From NCBI GenBank assembly GCA_028065135.1, contig JAPTWR010000196.1:1-12109 (forward strand): DNA of 12,109 bases. Direction: 5' to 3'. A model generated the notes under the pieces. It was not told where the DNA came from and made no database searches. It saw only the letters and a program-made list of their open reading frames with translations. The position numbers were made by a program, and so were the translations under genes. Numbering within the stretch: the first letter of the stretch is position 1; every line of letters starts with the position of its first letter. The DNA is from Acidithiobacillus sp. (GTDB taxonomy: Bacteria; Pseudomonadota; Gammaproteobacteria; Acidithiobacillales; Acidithiobacillaceae). Positions 7,693-12,109 of the stretch are shown piece by piece.

Positions 7693-7709
7693 TTGGTTTT
7701 TTAAACCAA
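7693..7709 (+). terminator. AT-rich hairpin after the gtr-like operon
   Basis: TTGGTTT (7693-7699), loop TTT, AAACCAA (7703-7709), a perfect 7-bp stem 26 nt after the last gtr stop, followed by CGTTTTC. It is placed where the operon terminator should be, but the stem is weak and the T-run short. Confidence 0.4.
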
Positions 7710-7712
7710 CGT

Positions 7713-7767
7713 TTTCTGAACACTCTGTTTCTGGACACTTTCTGGGCTATTTCCGGCTCCGTTTCTG
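7713..7767. repeat. Cluster of TTTCTG direct repeats
   Basis: TTTCTGAACACT (7713-7724) and TTTCTGGACACT (7728-7739) are spaced by 15 bp. TTTCTGGGC (7739-7747) and TTTCTGTCC (7762-7770) follow. They lie at the junction between the AT-rich gtr segment and the mob module. Role unknown; a decayed mobile-element end or protein-binding sites are possible. Confidence 0.35.
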
Positions 7768-7800
7768 TCCAAAAATCCATCCAGTTATCATCATACGCAA

Positions 7801-7853
7801 TCCCCCCGGCGCCTGCGACGCCGACCCCCCAGGGGGTGCGGACCCAGCGGGGA
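7801..7853 (+). repeat. Structured GC-rich repeat, copy A
   Basis: Terminal stem TCCCC (7801-7805)/GGGGA (7849-7853) enclosing two hairpins: GGCG/CGCC (7808-7811, 7819-7822) and ACCCCC/GGGGGT (7824-7829, 7832-7837). The 16-mer GACCCCCCAGGGGGTG is identical to copy C. It lies 28 nt beyond the mobA stop codon, at the boundary with the gtr segment, and could also serve as the operon terminator, although no T-run is present on the mobA sense strand. Confidence 0.6.
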
Positions 7854-7880
7854 AGGGGGGCGCGGAACTGCTGACATCTC

Positions 7881-9020
7881 TTACGGCGCGGATGCCGCCG
7901 GTGTCGACGATGACCTGGCCGCAGGTATCAAATTCACGGCGGCATCCGCGCTTTTTTGTTCTTCTTGCATGTGCGCCAGCGGATCATGTGCATCAGGCAA
8001 CGCACCCGCCGCCCATGCATCCGCAACATCTTTTGAACCAAGCGGCGGCCGCCAGGCGACGACATTGCACCCCAGAGCTTGTAGATTCTCGATTTGCTTC
8101 TGGTGGGCGGCGTCAGTTTTTGCTTGCGTCTCGTGGTTTTTTTCGTTTTCCATGGCCACATATACGACTATGGCACGCGCCAGCATCCTCTGCACATGCG
8201 GCTGGTCAATAAAGGATCTAACTCCAGCGCCACCAGACACAACAATGTTTGGATTGGCCGACTGATGCGCCCGGTACCAGTCAAGAACCGACAGGCCATC
8301 CATTCCGCCTTCCACGATCCAGAGCGATTGATTATCGCCTCGCCAAATTGCCGGGTAGCTCTTGTCCGAATGCCGGATATCAAGTTTCGTAATCTCTGTT
8401 TCGCCATTCCATGACTTGATTGGTTGAGTTAACCGCAACGTCATGGACCGCAATCTGCCGTTATCATCAAGACCGCAGAAGGCCGCCGCCGGGACGCCTT
8501 GGTAATCGACGAAGCGCAGGAATCCAGCGCCCTGGGCGCGCAGAACCGTTTTTCTGGATATACCGCGATTCTCAAGGTATTCCATGACCAGATCCCCCCG
8601 CCGACTGATCATTGGAGGTTTAGGATCAAGAGAGGCGATGCCCGGCTTCAATTCGCGGCCAGGCAAGATAATGCGCGACCCGGACAAATCGGCCAATGCT
8701 TGCTGAAAACTGCGGCCCAACTCCTCCACACAAAATGCGATAGGATCACCACCCCGGCTTCCATCCCAGCTGCACCAGACAAAATGGTCCTGCTTCTTCG
8801 TTACACGGTAACGATCCTCGACCATCCAATCTTTGACACCATCCCTTTTGACCTCCATGCCAAAATCCCGCATATAGGCAATCATATCTGCGCCATGAGC
8901 CGCCGCACGCAACCGTTCGAACTCCGCCTGGCGCTTCATATCCAGAGGCCCCCTCTCGGACTGCTCTTTGGCCCGGCGCTTCGCTGCCGATGCCTGTTTG
9001 AATTTGCTGTTCCAGGCCAT
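7881..9020 (-). CDS. Internally started primase-like protein (C-terminal part of mobA)
   Basis: Codon 427 of mobA is an ATG (9020-9018) that overlaps the stop of the nested mobB-like gene as TGATG and has GGGGAGG 8 nt upstream, a stronger Shine-Dalgarno sequence than that of mobA itself. Initiation here would give a separate 379-residue protein (MAWNSKFKQ...) containing the complete DUF3991/TOPRIM-like region without the relaxase. This parallels IncQ plasmids such as RSF1010, where RepB' primase is made both as the C-terminus of MobA and independently. The start signals are seen in the sequence; the separate product is inferred. The acidic metal site of the TOPRIM domain is altered (MENE at mobA 716-719), so activity as a primase is uncertain. 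Confidence 0.6.
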   Translation of the reverse strand: MAWNSKFKQASAAKRRAKEQSERGPLDMKRQAEFERLRAAAHGADMIAYMRDFGMEVKRDGVKDWMVEDRYRVTKKQDHFVWCSWDGSRGGDPIAFCVEELGRSFQQALADLSGSRIILPGRELKPGIASLDPKPPMISRRGDLVMEYLENRGISRKTVLRAQGAGFLRFVDYQGVPAAAFCGLDDNGRLRSMTLRLTQPIKSWNGETEITKLDIRHSDKSYPAIWRGDNQSLWIVEGGMDGLSVLDWYRAHQSANPNIVVSGGAGVRSFIDQPHVQRMLARAIVVYVAMENEKNHETQAKTDAAHQKQIENLQALGCNVVAWRPPLGSKDVADAWAAGALPDAHDPLAHMQEEQKSADAAVNLIPAARSSSTPAASAP

Positions 9021-10298
9021 CAGAGGAACCTCCCCAGCGACATCAACACGACGACCAGGAACAACGCACCGCTGATCCCCGCCGCCACCCAGAACCGGAG
9101 CGTCAGCTTGCTTATCTGCGCCAGCATCTCTGCCTTTTGTGCCCGTGACGCCTTCGCTTCTGTCATCCATCCGTTTGCCGCCCGACTTGCCTCCTTGGCT
9201 TTGCGATGTTGCTCCCGCGCCATACGCACCGACCTCTGCACTCGGTCGTGGGCCAGCGTCGCCATTTGCGTCCCTATTGATTCCACCGCTTTTGAGATCA
9301 AGGGGTCCATGATCGCCCTCTGCGTATCCAGCCCCTTGTCCAAAGCCTCCGCCATCCGGGCCATCGGCGCCAGGCTGGATGAGGTCAGCTCGGCTATCGC
9401 CTCCGGCAGGCTCTGCAACTCCTGCCGCATCTGCAGGATTTGCCTGATCATTTCCGGCGCGTCTACCAGTGCAGAAACGTGCTGCTCTGTCTTTTGCTGC
9501 GCGTATTGCTTCAAGATCTCCGTCTGGCTCATAGGTGAACCCCCTTTTTTGCATGTTACCGATGGTGTAAGCACGTCCAAGACTGGCTGATGTAAAACGA
9601 TAATCTCCGAAGTGATACGCAAATCCGGACAGTTTCCCGGTGCCGGCAACATTCGGTTCAACGACAATGCCAAGAGCTTCGAGATCGTGAATAAATCGGG
9701 TCGCGGTTGGCCGCTGTTCAAGCAAGGCATCCAAGGCGTTCTGCACAAAAATACGGGCCGGAACTTCGCCGTTCTGCATTGCCACAAAATCGCCTTTTTT
9801 GGGAGCGGTTTTGTGGGTCAAAGACTTCTCCGGCTCCAAAAGATGCGATGGCTCAACCTGCACCAAACCGAACTCTTGCTCGATCTTCCTTACCGCCGTT
9901 TCGCCCCGTCGGTAGTCATGAGAATCGGAGACCACGGAACCGTCGGAATTAACACGTGAAAACAGAATGTGGATGTGATCGCCGTGGCACACGGTGCAAT
10001 AGCTGTCCATGCCCATTTCCGCCGCCCAACAATCACCAATAGCAGCCCATTCTGTATCCGATAAAAGGCGATCACCCTCTGGAACCCGCAAGGACACATG
10101 CCCCACGGCGGTTTGCAGGTTGGGACGTAGACGGCGGAGCATCCCGATTTCCGCCGCCAACTCGCGCGGGTTCCGACCCGCCAAGGTTCCGCCGATAATG
10201 TCCGCACGAGGCCGCAAGTCCCCATTGTGGTCCTTCTGGGCAAGCAGATATTCAGCCAATCCACGCGCGCCCTTGCCTTTCCGGATCTTTTCAATCAT
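7881..10298 (-). CDS. mobA: MobA-like relaxase fused to a TOPRIM primase-like domain
   Basis: An 805-residue protein. The N-terminal relaxase has GARGLAEYLL (10-19; Tyr17 is the likely catalytic tyrosine) and the metal-binding HGDHIHILFSRV (105-116; H105, H108, H110), as in the relaxase/mobilization nuclease family that nicks oriT and stays attached to the transferred strand. Residues about 256-426 are a Gly- and Asp-rich, low-complexity linker, exactly the part overprinted by the nested mobB-like gene. Residues about 450-785 resemble DUF3991/TOPRIM primase-like domains: WCSWDGSRGGDPIAF (508-522), then LWIVEGGMDGLSVL (659-672) with the TOPRIM Glu. The expected DxD is replaced by MENE (716-719). 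The ATG at 10298 overlaps the mobC stop (ATGA) with a G-rich sequence about 10 nt upstream. It acts with MobC and MobB at oriT. Confidence 0.9.
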   Translation of the reverse strand: MIEKIRKGKGARGLAEYLLAQKDHNGDLRPRADIIGGTLAGRNPRELAAEIGMLRRLRPNLQTAVGHVSLRVPEGDRLLSDTEWAAIGDCWAAEMGMDSYCTVCHGDHIHILFSRVNSDGSVVSDSHDYRRGETAVRKIEQEFGLVQVEPSHLLEPEKSLTHKTAPKKGDFVAMQNGEVPARIFVQNALDALLEQRPTATRFIHDLEALGIVVEPNVAGTGKLSGFAYHFGDYRFTSASLGRAYTIGNMQKRGFTYEPDGDLEAIRAAKDRAARFCTGRRAGNDQANPADAAGVAEPAGGDSRADLIQPGADGPDGGGFGQGAGYAEGDHGPLDLKSGGINRDANGDAGPRPSAEVGAYGAGATSQSQGGKSGGKRMDDRSEGVTGTKGRDAGADKQADAPVLGGGGDQRCVVPGRRVDVAGEVPLMAWNSKFKQASAAKRRAKEQSERGPLDMKRQAEFERLRAAAHGADMIAYMRDFGMEVKRDGVKDWMVEDRYRVTKKQDHFVWCSWDGSRGGDPIAFCVEELGRSFQQALADLSGSRIILPGRELKPGIASLDPKPPMISRRGDLVMEYLENRGISRKTVLRAQGAGFLRFVDYQGVPAAAFCGLDDNGRLRSMTLRLTQPIKSWNGETEITKLDIRHSDKSYPAIWRGDNQSLWIVEGGMDGLSVLDWYRAHQSANPNIVVSGGAGVRSFIDQPHVQRMLARAIVVYVAMENEKNHETQAKTDAAHQKQIENLQALGCNVVAWRPPLGSKDVADAWAAGALPDAHDPLAHMQEEQKSADAAVNLIPAARSSSTPAASAP
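9020..9532 (-). CDS. MobB-like membrane protein, nested within mobA in the +1 frame
   Basis: A 170-residue ORF entirely inside mobA. The ATG at 9532 has AGGGGG 7 nt upstream; the frame is open further upstream, but that part reads as noise. The protein is a long, amphipathic, coiled-coil-like helix region (MSQTEILKQYAQQKTEQ..., many Gln, Glu, Ala, Arg to about residue 140) followed by one C-terminal transmembrane segment (FWVAAGISGALFLVVVLMSL, about 147-166). This is the organisation of IncQ MobB, which is also nested in mobA, sits in the membrane through a hydrophobic segment, and helps couple the relaxosome to the transfer channel. In the same stretch the mobA frame encodes only a low-complexity linker, so this frame is the constrained one. 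The stop overlaps the internal primase start (TGATG). Naming as mobB is by analogy; I could not show homology. Confidence 0.75.
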   Translation of the reverse strand: MSQTEILKQYAQQKTEQHVSALVDAPEMIRQILQMRQELQSLPEAIAELTSSSLAPMARMAEALDKGLDTQRAIMDPLISKAVESIGTQMATLAHDRVQRSVRMAREQHRKAKEASRAANGWMTEAKASRAQKAEMLAQISKLTLRFWVAAGISGALFLVVVLMSLGRFL

Positions 10299-10699
10299 CT
10301 GGCACCATCCCCATCAGAGTCAGAGGCGACGCCAAGTAGTGCCATCCGGACCTCCCGGATCGCATCGAGTAGATCTGGGATCAACTCCGGCTGCCAGGCA
10401 TGGGCTGATCCGTTATTCACGGCGTGCTGGTATTGATTGGTATTGGCGGCGAGCCGGGCCAATTCGCGCCACGCCACTAGGTTGGCCTGCGGAACTGGCG
10501 GTTTAGGCATCGGTGACTCCGTGATGGCGCGGCGCATGTATTCACCGGGCGTGATGCCGACCGCTGCGGCCCGCGCCTTAAGGTCGGCCAGCTCTATGGG
10601 AGACAGCCAGACTTCCTTGCGGATGCTCCGGCGCCGCTCATCCGGCAATGCCCGTCGTCCACCCTTACCCTTACGCTTCACCGCCGACTGCTCATCCAT
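10295..10699 (-). CDS. mobC: MobC-like relaxosome accessory protein
   Basis: A 134-residue basic protein, first gene of the mob operon. The start at 10699 has a perfect AGGAGGT 5 nt upstream; the frame extends upstream to 10966, but only across the noncoding oriT-like region. The N-terminus is Lys/Arg-rich. RRRSIRKEVWLSPIELADLKARAAAVGITPGEYMRRAI (about 23-60) is a ribbon-helix-helix-like pattern, as in MobC-family plasmid mobilization proteins that bind oriT and help open the DNA for the relaxase. The C-terminal half (LVAWRELARLAANTNQYQHAVN...DLLDAIREVRMALLG) is the helical segment common to MobC proteins, with the LA..NQ...N signature. It overlaps mobA by 4 nt (ATGA), so the two are coupled. 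It probably also represses the mob promoter by binding nearby oriT sequences. Confidence 0.85.
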   Translation of the reverse strand: MDEQSAVKRKGKGGRRALPDERRRSIRKEVWLSPIELADLKARAAAVGITPGEYMRRAITESPMPKPPVPQANLVAWRELARLAANTNQYQHAVNNGSAHAWQPELIPDLLDAIREVRMALLGVASDSDGDGAR

Positions 10700-10982
10700 G
10701 CCGACCTCCTGACCATGCCGCACCGCCTCTAAGCCACCGACCGCCAACCGTGACCATCTCGGGAACGGGGCCGTCGGTGGCTGGGGTCCAGGGGTGAAAC
10801 CCTTGGCGAGCCGTTGGCCCTGCGACCGAAGGGAGCGGGGGGACAACATGGCTCGCTCCCAACCGATGGCCGCCCGCTCCCAAAACACGCCACTACTTGG
10901 TCGCCACCATGTATCCAATCTGTCACCAATTCGTATCCAAACCGGAGACGATGGCCAAGCCACCACAACCCAGAGTGCGTCT
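10700..10982. other. Noncoding region upstream of mobC, probable oriT and mob promoter
   Basis: No convincing gene. Ordered repeats are present: a perfect 10-bp inverted repeat AGCCACCGAC (10732-10741)/GTCGGTGGCT (10773-10782); a 7-bp inverted repeat GGGAGCG (10831-10837)/CGCTCCC (10854-10860); a 9-bp direct repeat CGCTCCCAA (10854-10862, 10874-10882) 20 bp apart; and GTATCCAA twice (around 10911 and 10933). AGTGCGTCTTCCCC (10974-10987) weakly resembles the IncQ nic region. Repeats of this kind next to mobC are typical of oriT, where MobC and the relaxase bind. The nic site itself is not identified. Confidence 0.45.
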
Positions 10983-11042
10983 TCCCCCCGTCGCCTGCGG
11001 CGCCGACCCCCGCATGGCGCGGGGGTATTTGCCCGGCGGGGA
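10983..11042 (+). repeat. Structured GC-rich repeat, copy B
   Basis: Same plan as copy A: TCCCC (10983-10987)/GGGGA (11038-11042) enclosing CGCC-TGC-GGCG (10992-11002) and an 8-bp hairpin ACCCCCGC/GCGGGGGT (11006-11013, 11019-11026) with loop ATGGC. The first 28 bases from CCCCCC match copy A with two differences. It lies between the oriT-like region and hicA. Confidence 0.6.
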
Positions 11043-11112
11043 GAGAGGTATGAGGCATCGGCGACTGCGGCATCAGATCACACCAGCAGGCATGGCTGAC
11101 GCTTGCATATTG

Positions 11113-11124
11113 TGCTATCATGCA
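11113..11124 (+). promoter_or_regulatory. Extended -10 promoter of hicAB, possibly giving a leaderless mRNA
   Basis: TGCTATCAT (11113-11121) is an extended -10 element (TGn + TATCAT). Transcription from it should begin around 11128, the first base of the hicA start codon, and hicA has no Shine-Dalgarno sequence. TGCAT (11104-11108) and ATGCA (11120-11124) form an inverted repeat over the -10, a plausible HicB operator. Confidence 0.45.
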
Positions 11125-11127
11125 TCT

Positions 11128-11382
11128 ATGCAGAAACGCCATCAGAAGACCTTGCAAGCCCTCTTTCGGCAACCCACTTCGGGAACCGTCGTGTTTGCCG
11201 ATATTGAGTCGCTCATCCTTGCACTCGACGGCGAGGTCTTGGAACGCGAAGGCTCGCGGGTCAAAATCATCTTGAAAGGCGAGCAATGGCGATGTCATCG
11301 TCCGCATCCCGGGAAAGAGGCGAAAAAGTACCAGGTGGAGGAGGCAAGGGAACTTTTGGAGCGTGTGGGAGTGAAACCATGA
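11128..11382 (+). CDS. hicA: HicA-family mRNA interferase toxin
   Basis: An 84-residue protein. LQALFRQPTSGTVVFADIESLILALDGEVLEREGSRVKIIL fits the HicA fold, a small double-stranded-RNA-binding-like domain, and WRCHRPHPGKEAKKYQVEEARELLERVGV contains the HRPHP motif and C-terminal helix typical of this HicA subgroup. HicA toxins cleave mRNA and stop growth when the antitoxin is lost. I chose ATG 11128, since earlier in-frame codons lie in the promoter and repeat B region. The stop overlaps the hicB start (ATGA), the usual toxin-first order of hicAB. On this element it most likely stabilises maintenance, with a possible anti-phage side role. Confidence 0.88.
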   Translation: MQKRHQKTLQALFRQPTSGTVVFADIESLILALDGEVLEREGSRVKIILKGEQWRCHRPHPGKEAKKYQVEEARELLERVGVKP

Positions 11383-11711
11383 ATACTATGTCGTACAAGG
11401 GATATACGGCCCGAATCGATTTCGACGAACGCGACAGCATTTTTGTTGGCCGCGTACTTGGGGTGCGCCCCATCATCAGTTTTCACGGAGAAACGGTCGC
11501 TGAACTGCGCACCCAATTCATTGCCGCAGTGGATGATTATCTGGAAGATTGCGCAGCCCAAGGCATTCCTCCAGGAAAACCCGCCTCCGGAAACCTCATG
11601 CTCCGGGTACCGCCGGAAGTCCATGGCGCGGTGCTCGTCGCCGCTCAAGCGTCCGGGAAAAGTCTCAATCAGTGGGCGGCGGAGATTCTGAAAAACGCAG
11701 CGAAACGCTGA
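11379..11711 (+). CDS. hicB: HicB-family antitoxin
   Basis: A 110-residue protein. The N-terminal part (YKGYTARIDFDERDSIFVGRVLGV...ISFHGETVAELRTQFIAAVDDYLEDC, about 6-58) is the HicB partial RNase H-like domain that covers the toxin. The C-terminal part (GNLMLRVPPEVHGAVLVAAQASGKSLNQWAAEILKNAA, about 70-107) is a ribbon-helix-helix DNA-binding domain of the HicB/Arc type. The ATG overlaps the hicA stop, with GGGAG about 8 nt upstream, so the antitoxin is coupled to the toxin. By family precedent the HicAB complex represses its own promoter through this domain; the dyad at 11104-11124 is a candidate site. Confidence 0.9.
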   Translation: MNTMSYKGYTARIDFDERDSIFVGRVLGVRPIISFHGETVAELRTQFIAAVDDYLEDCAAQGIPPGKPASGNLMLRVPPEVHGAVLVAAQASGKSLNQWAAEILKNAAKR

Positions 11712-12002
11712 CCGTGATGACCGGACATCACGCAGAGGGAGAATGTGACGCGCCATGTCCGTCTTCCCGCACCGAGACGCGCGCCATGCACCGGGAAACG
11801 AAGCGCCGATTGCAATGATGTTCACGGCCAGACCTCCATTGGCGTGGAGGAATTGTCGGGTTCATCCTCATTCCTCCCGTCGCATGCGGATCCGTCGGCT
11901 TGCAGATGACGACCAGGGGCCTCCGACGGGGCGAAAATTGCTGCATCGATGTCCCGAGTGTCACCCCGCCACCGCCGCGTGGTCGCCCCGGATCCACCCT
12001 TC

Positions 12003-12052
12003 TCCCCGCCGGTGAACTCACCCCCTGGGGGGTCGCCCAAAGGGCGGGGGGA
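12003..12052 (-). repeat. Structured GC-rich repeat, copy C (inverted)
   Basis: Read on the minus strand: TCCCC (12052-12048)/GGGGA (12007-12003), extended by a C-G pair, enclosing GCCC-TTT-GGGC and ACCCCC/GGGGGT. The first hairpin has a sequence different from those in copies A and B but still pairs. The second hairpin and its flanks (GACCCCCCAGGGGGTG) equal copy A. Confidence 0.6.
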
Positions 12053-12087
12053 GCGATGCGAAGGCCCTTCAGGGGCCGTAGCATCGG

Positions 12088-12109
12088 TCCTGAAAGATCC
12101 TGAAGGATC
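12088..12109. repeat. 10-bp tandem repeat at the window edge
   Basis: TCCTGAAAGA (12088-12097) is followed directly by TCCTGAAGGA (12098-12107), and the next copy may begin at TC (12108-12109). GATCCTGAAGGATC (12096-12109) is also a 6-bp inverted repeat. This may be the edge of an iteron-like array that continues outside the window. Confidence 0.3.

Larger units (their letters stand above)
11712..12109. other. Gene-free region after hicAB with hairpins and repeats
   Basis: No ORF here has a credible start, composition or motif. The region holds a hairpin CCTCCA (11833-11838)/TGGAGG (11845-11850) without a T-run, the inverted repeat copy C (12003-12052), a GGCCC/GGGCC hairpin (12063-12067, 12073-12077) and a 10-bp tandem repeat at the window edge. 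Confidence 0.5.

Noticed and set aside
9533..9560. The A6G5 run before mobB as a programmed frameshift joining relaxase and MobB.
   Set aside because: The phase does not give a classic A.AAA.AAG slip site in the mobA frame, and the run is fully explained as part of the mobB ribosome binding site.
8499..9590. Rightward 363-codon open frame opposite mobA.
   Set aside because: Its composition (Cys, Ala, Ser and Ile runs) is that of a shadow of the GC-rich mobA/mobB frames; there is no ribosome binding site or recognisable domain.
7801..12052. The structured repeats as integron attC sites, since they flank gene cassettes.
   Set aside because: The attC core ends RYYYAAC and GTTRRRY are absent, and no integrase gene is in the window.
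7801..12052. The three GC-rich repeats as a CRISPR array.
   Set aside because: The copies are kilobases apart, in mixed orientation and separated by genes.
11728..12084. Leftward 118-codon open frame after hicB.
   Set aside because: It runs through repeat copy C, is Pro/Arg/Gly-rich as expected from GC-rich noncoding DNA, and lacks a credible start signal.

Overview
The window looks like the accessory part of a GC-rich proteobacterial genome, or a mobilizable plasmid or island. The mixture (relaxase genes, HicAB toxin-antitoxin pair, DUF4160/DUF2442 pair, gtr-type glycosylation operon) resembles plasmids and islands of organisms such as Acidithiobacillus, but the sequence alone does not fix the host. 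Almost all of it is GC-rich. The exception is about 5.67-7.74 kb, which is strikingly AT-rich and was probably acquired separately.

Layout. (1) 1-3318: a divergent module. Leftward are a Lon-like AAA+ ATPase without a protease domain and, overlapping it by ATGA, a calcineurin-like metallophosphoesterase that runs off the left edge. Rightward is a 379-residue protein of unknown family with an N-terminal helix-turn-helix-like segment. The gap between them holds a consensus-like leftward promoter whose -35 box lies at the centre of a 29-bp dyad. (2) 3413-4082: a DUF4160/DUF2442 pair, toxin-antitoxin-like, whose first gene carries an in-frame TGA. (3) 4265-7666: a gtr-like operon (GtrB-type glycosyltransferase, GtrA-type membrane protein, large GT-C-like membrane protein); the last gene has an in-frame TAG at codon 46. 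(4) 7881-10699, leftward: a mobilization operon, mobC then mobA (relaxase fused to a TOPRIM/DUF3991 primase-like domain), with a mobB-like membrane protein gene nested in another frame inside mobA. The mobB stop overlaps an internal in-frame ATG with a strong Shine-Dalgarno sequence just before the primase domain. (5) 10700-11127: noncoding, probably containing oriT. (6) 11128-11711: hicAB. (7) 11712-12109: noncoding, rich in hairpins.

Two observations stand out. First, the mob operon reproduces the logic of IncQ plasmids (nested mobB, internally initiated primase) with a relaxase and a primase of other families. Second, a 50-60 nt structured repeat (terminal stem TCCCC/GGGGA enclosing two hairpins, with stem sequences that differ between copies but keep pairing) occurs three times, at 7801-7853, 10983-11042 and, inverted, 12003-12052. 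It brackets the mob module and the hicAB module and looks like an uncharacterised module-boundary element.

The genes form separate cassettes: mobilization functions for transfer, two toxin-antitoxin-like pairs for maintenance, a surface glycosylation cargo, and an ATPase/phosphoesterase/regulator module of unknown role that may be defensive. All functional statements rest on motif recognition by eye; no database search was run.
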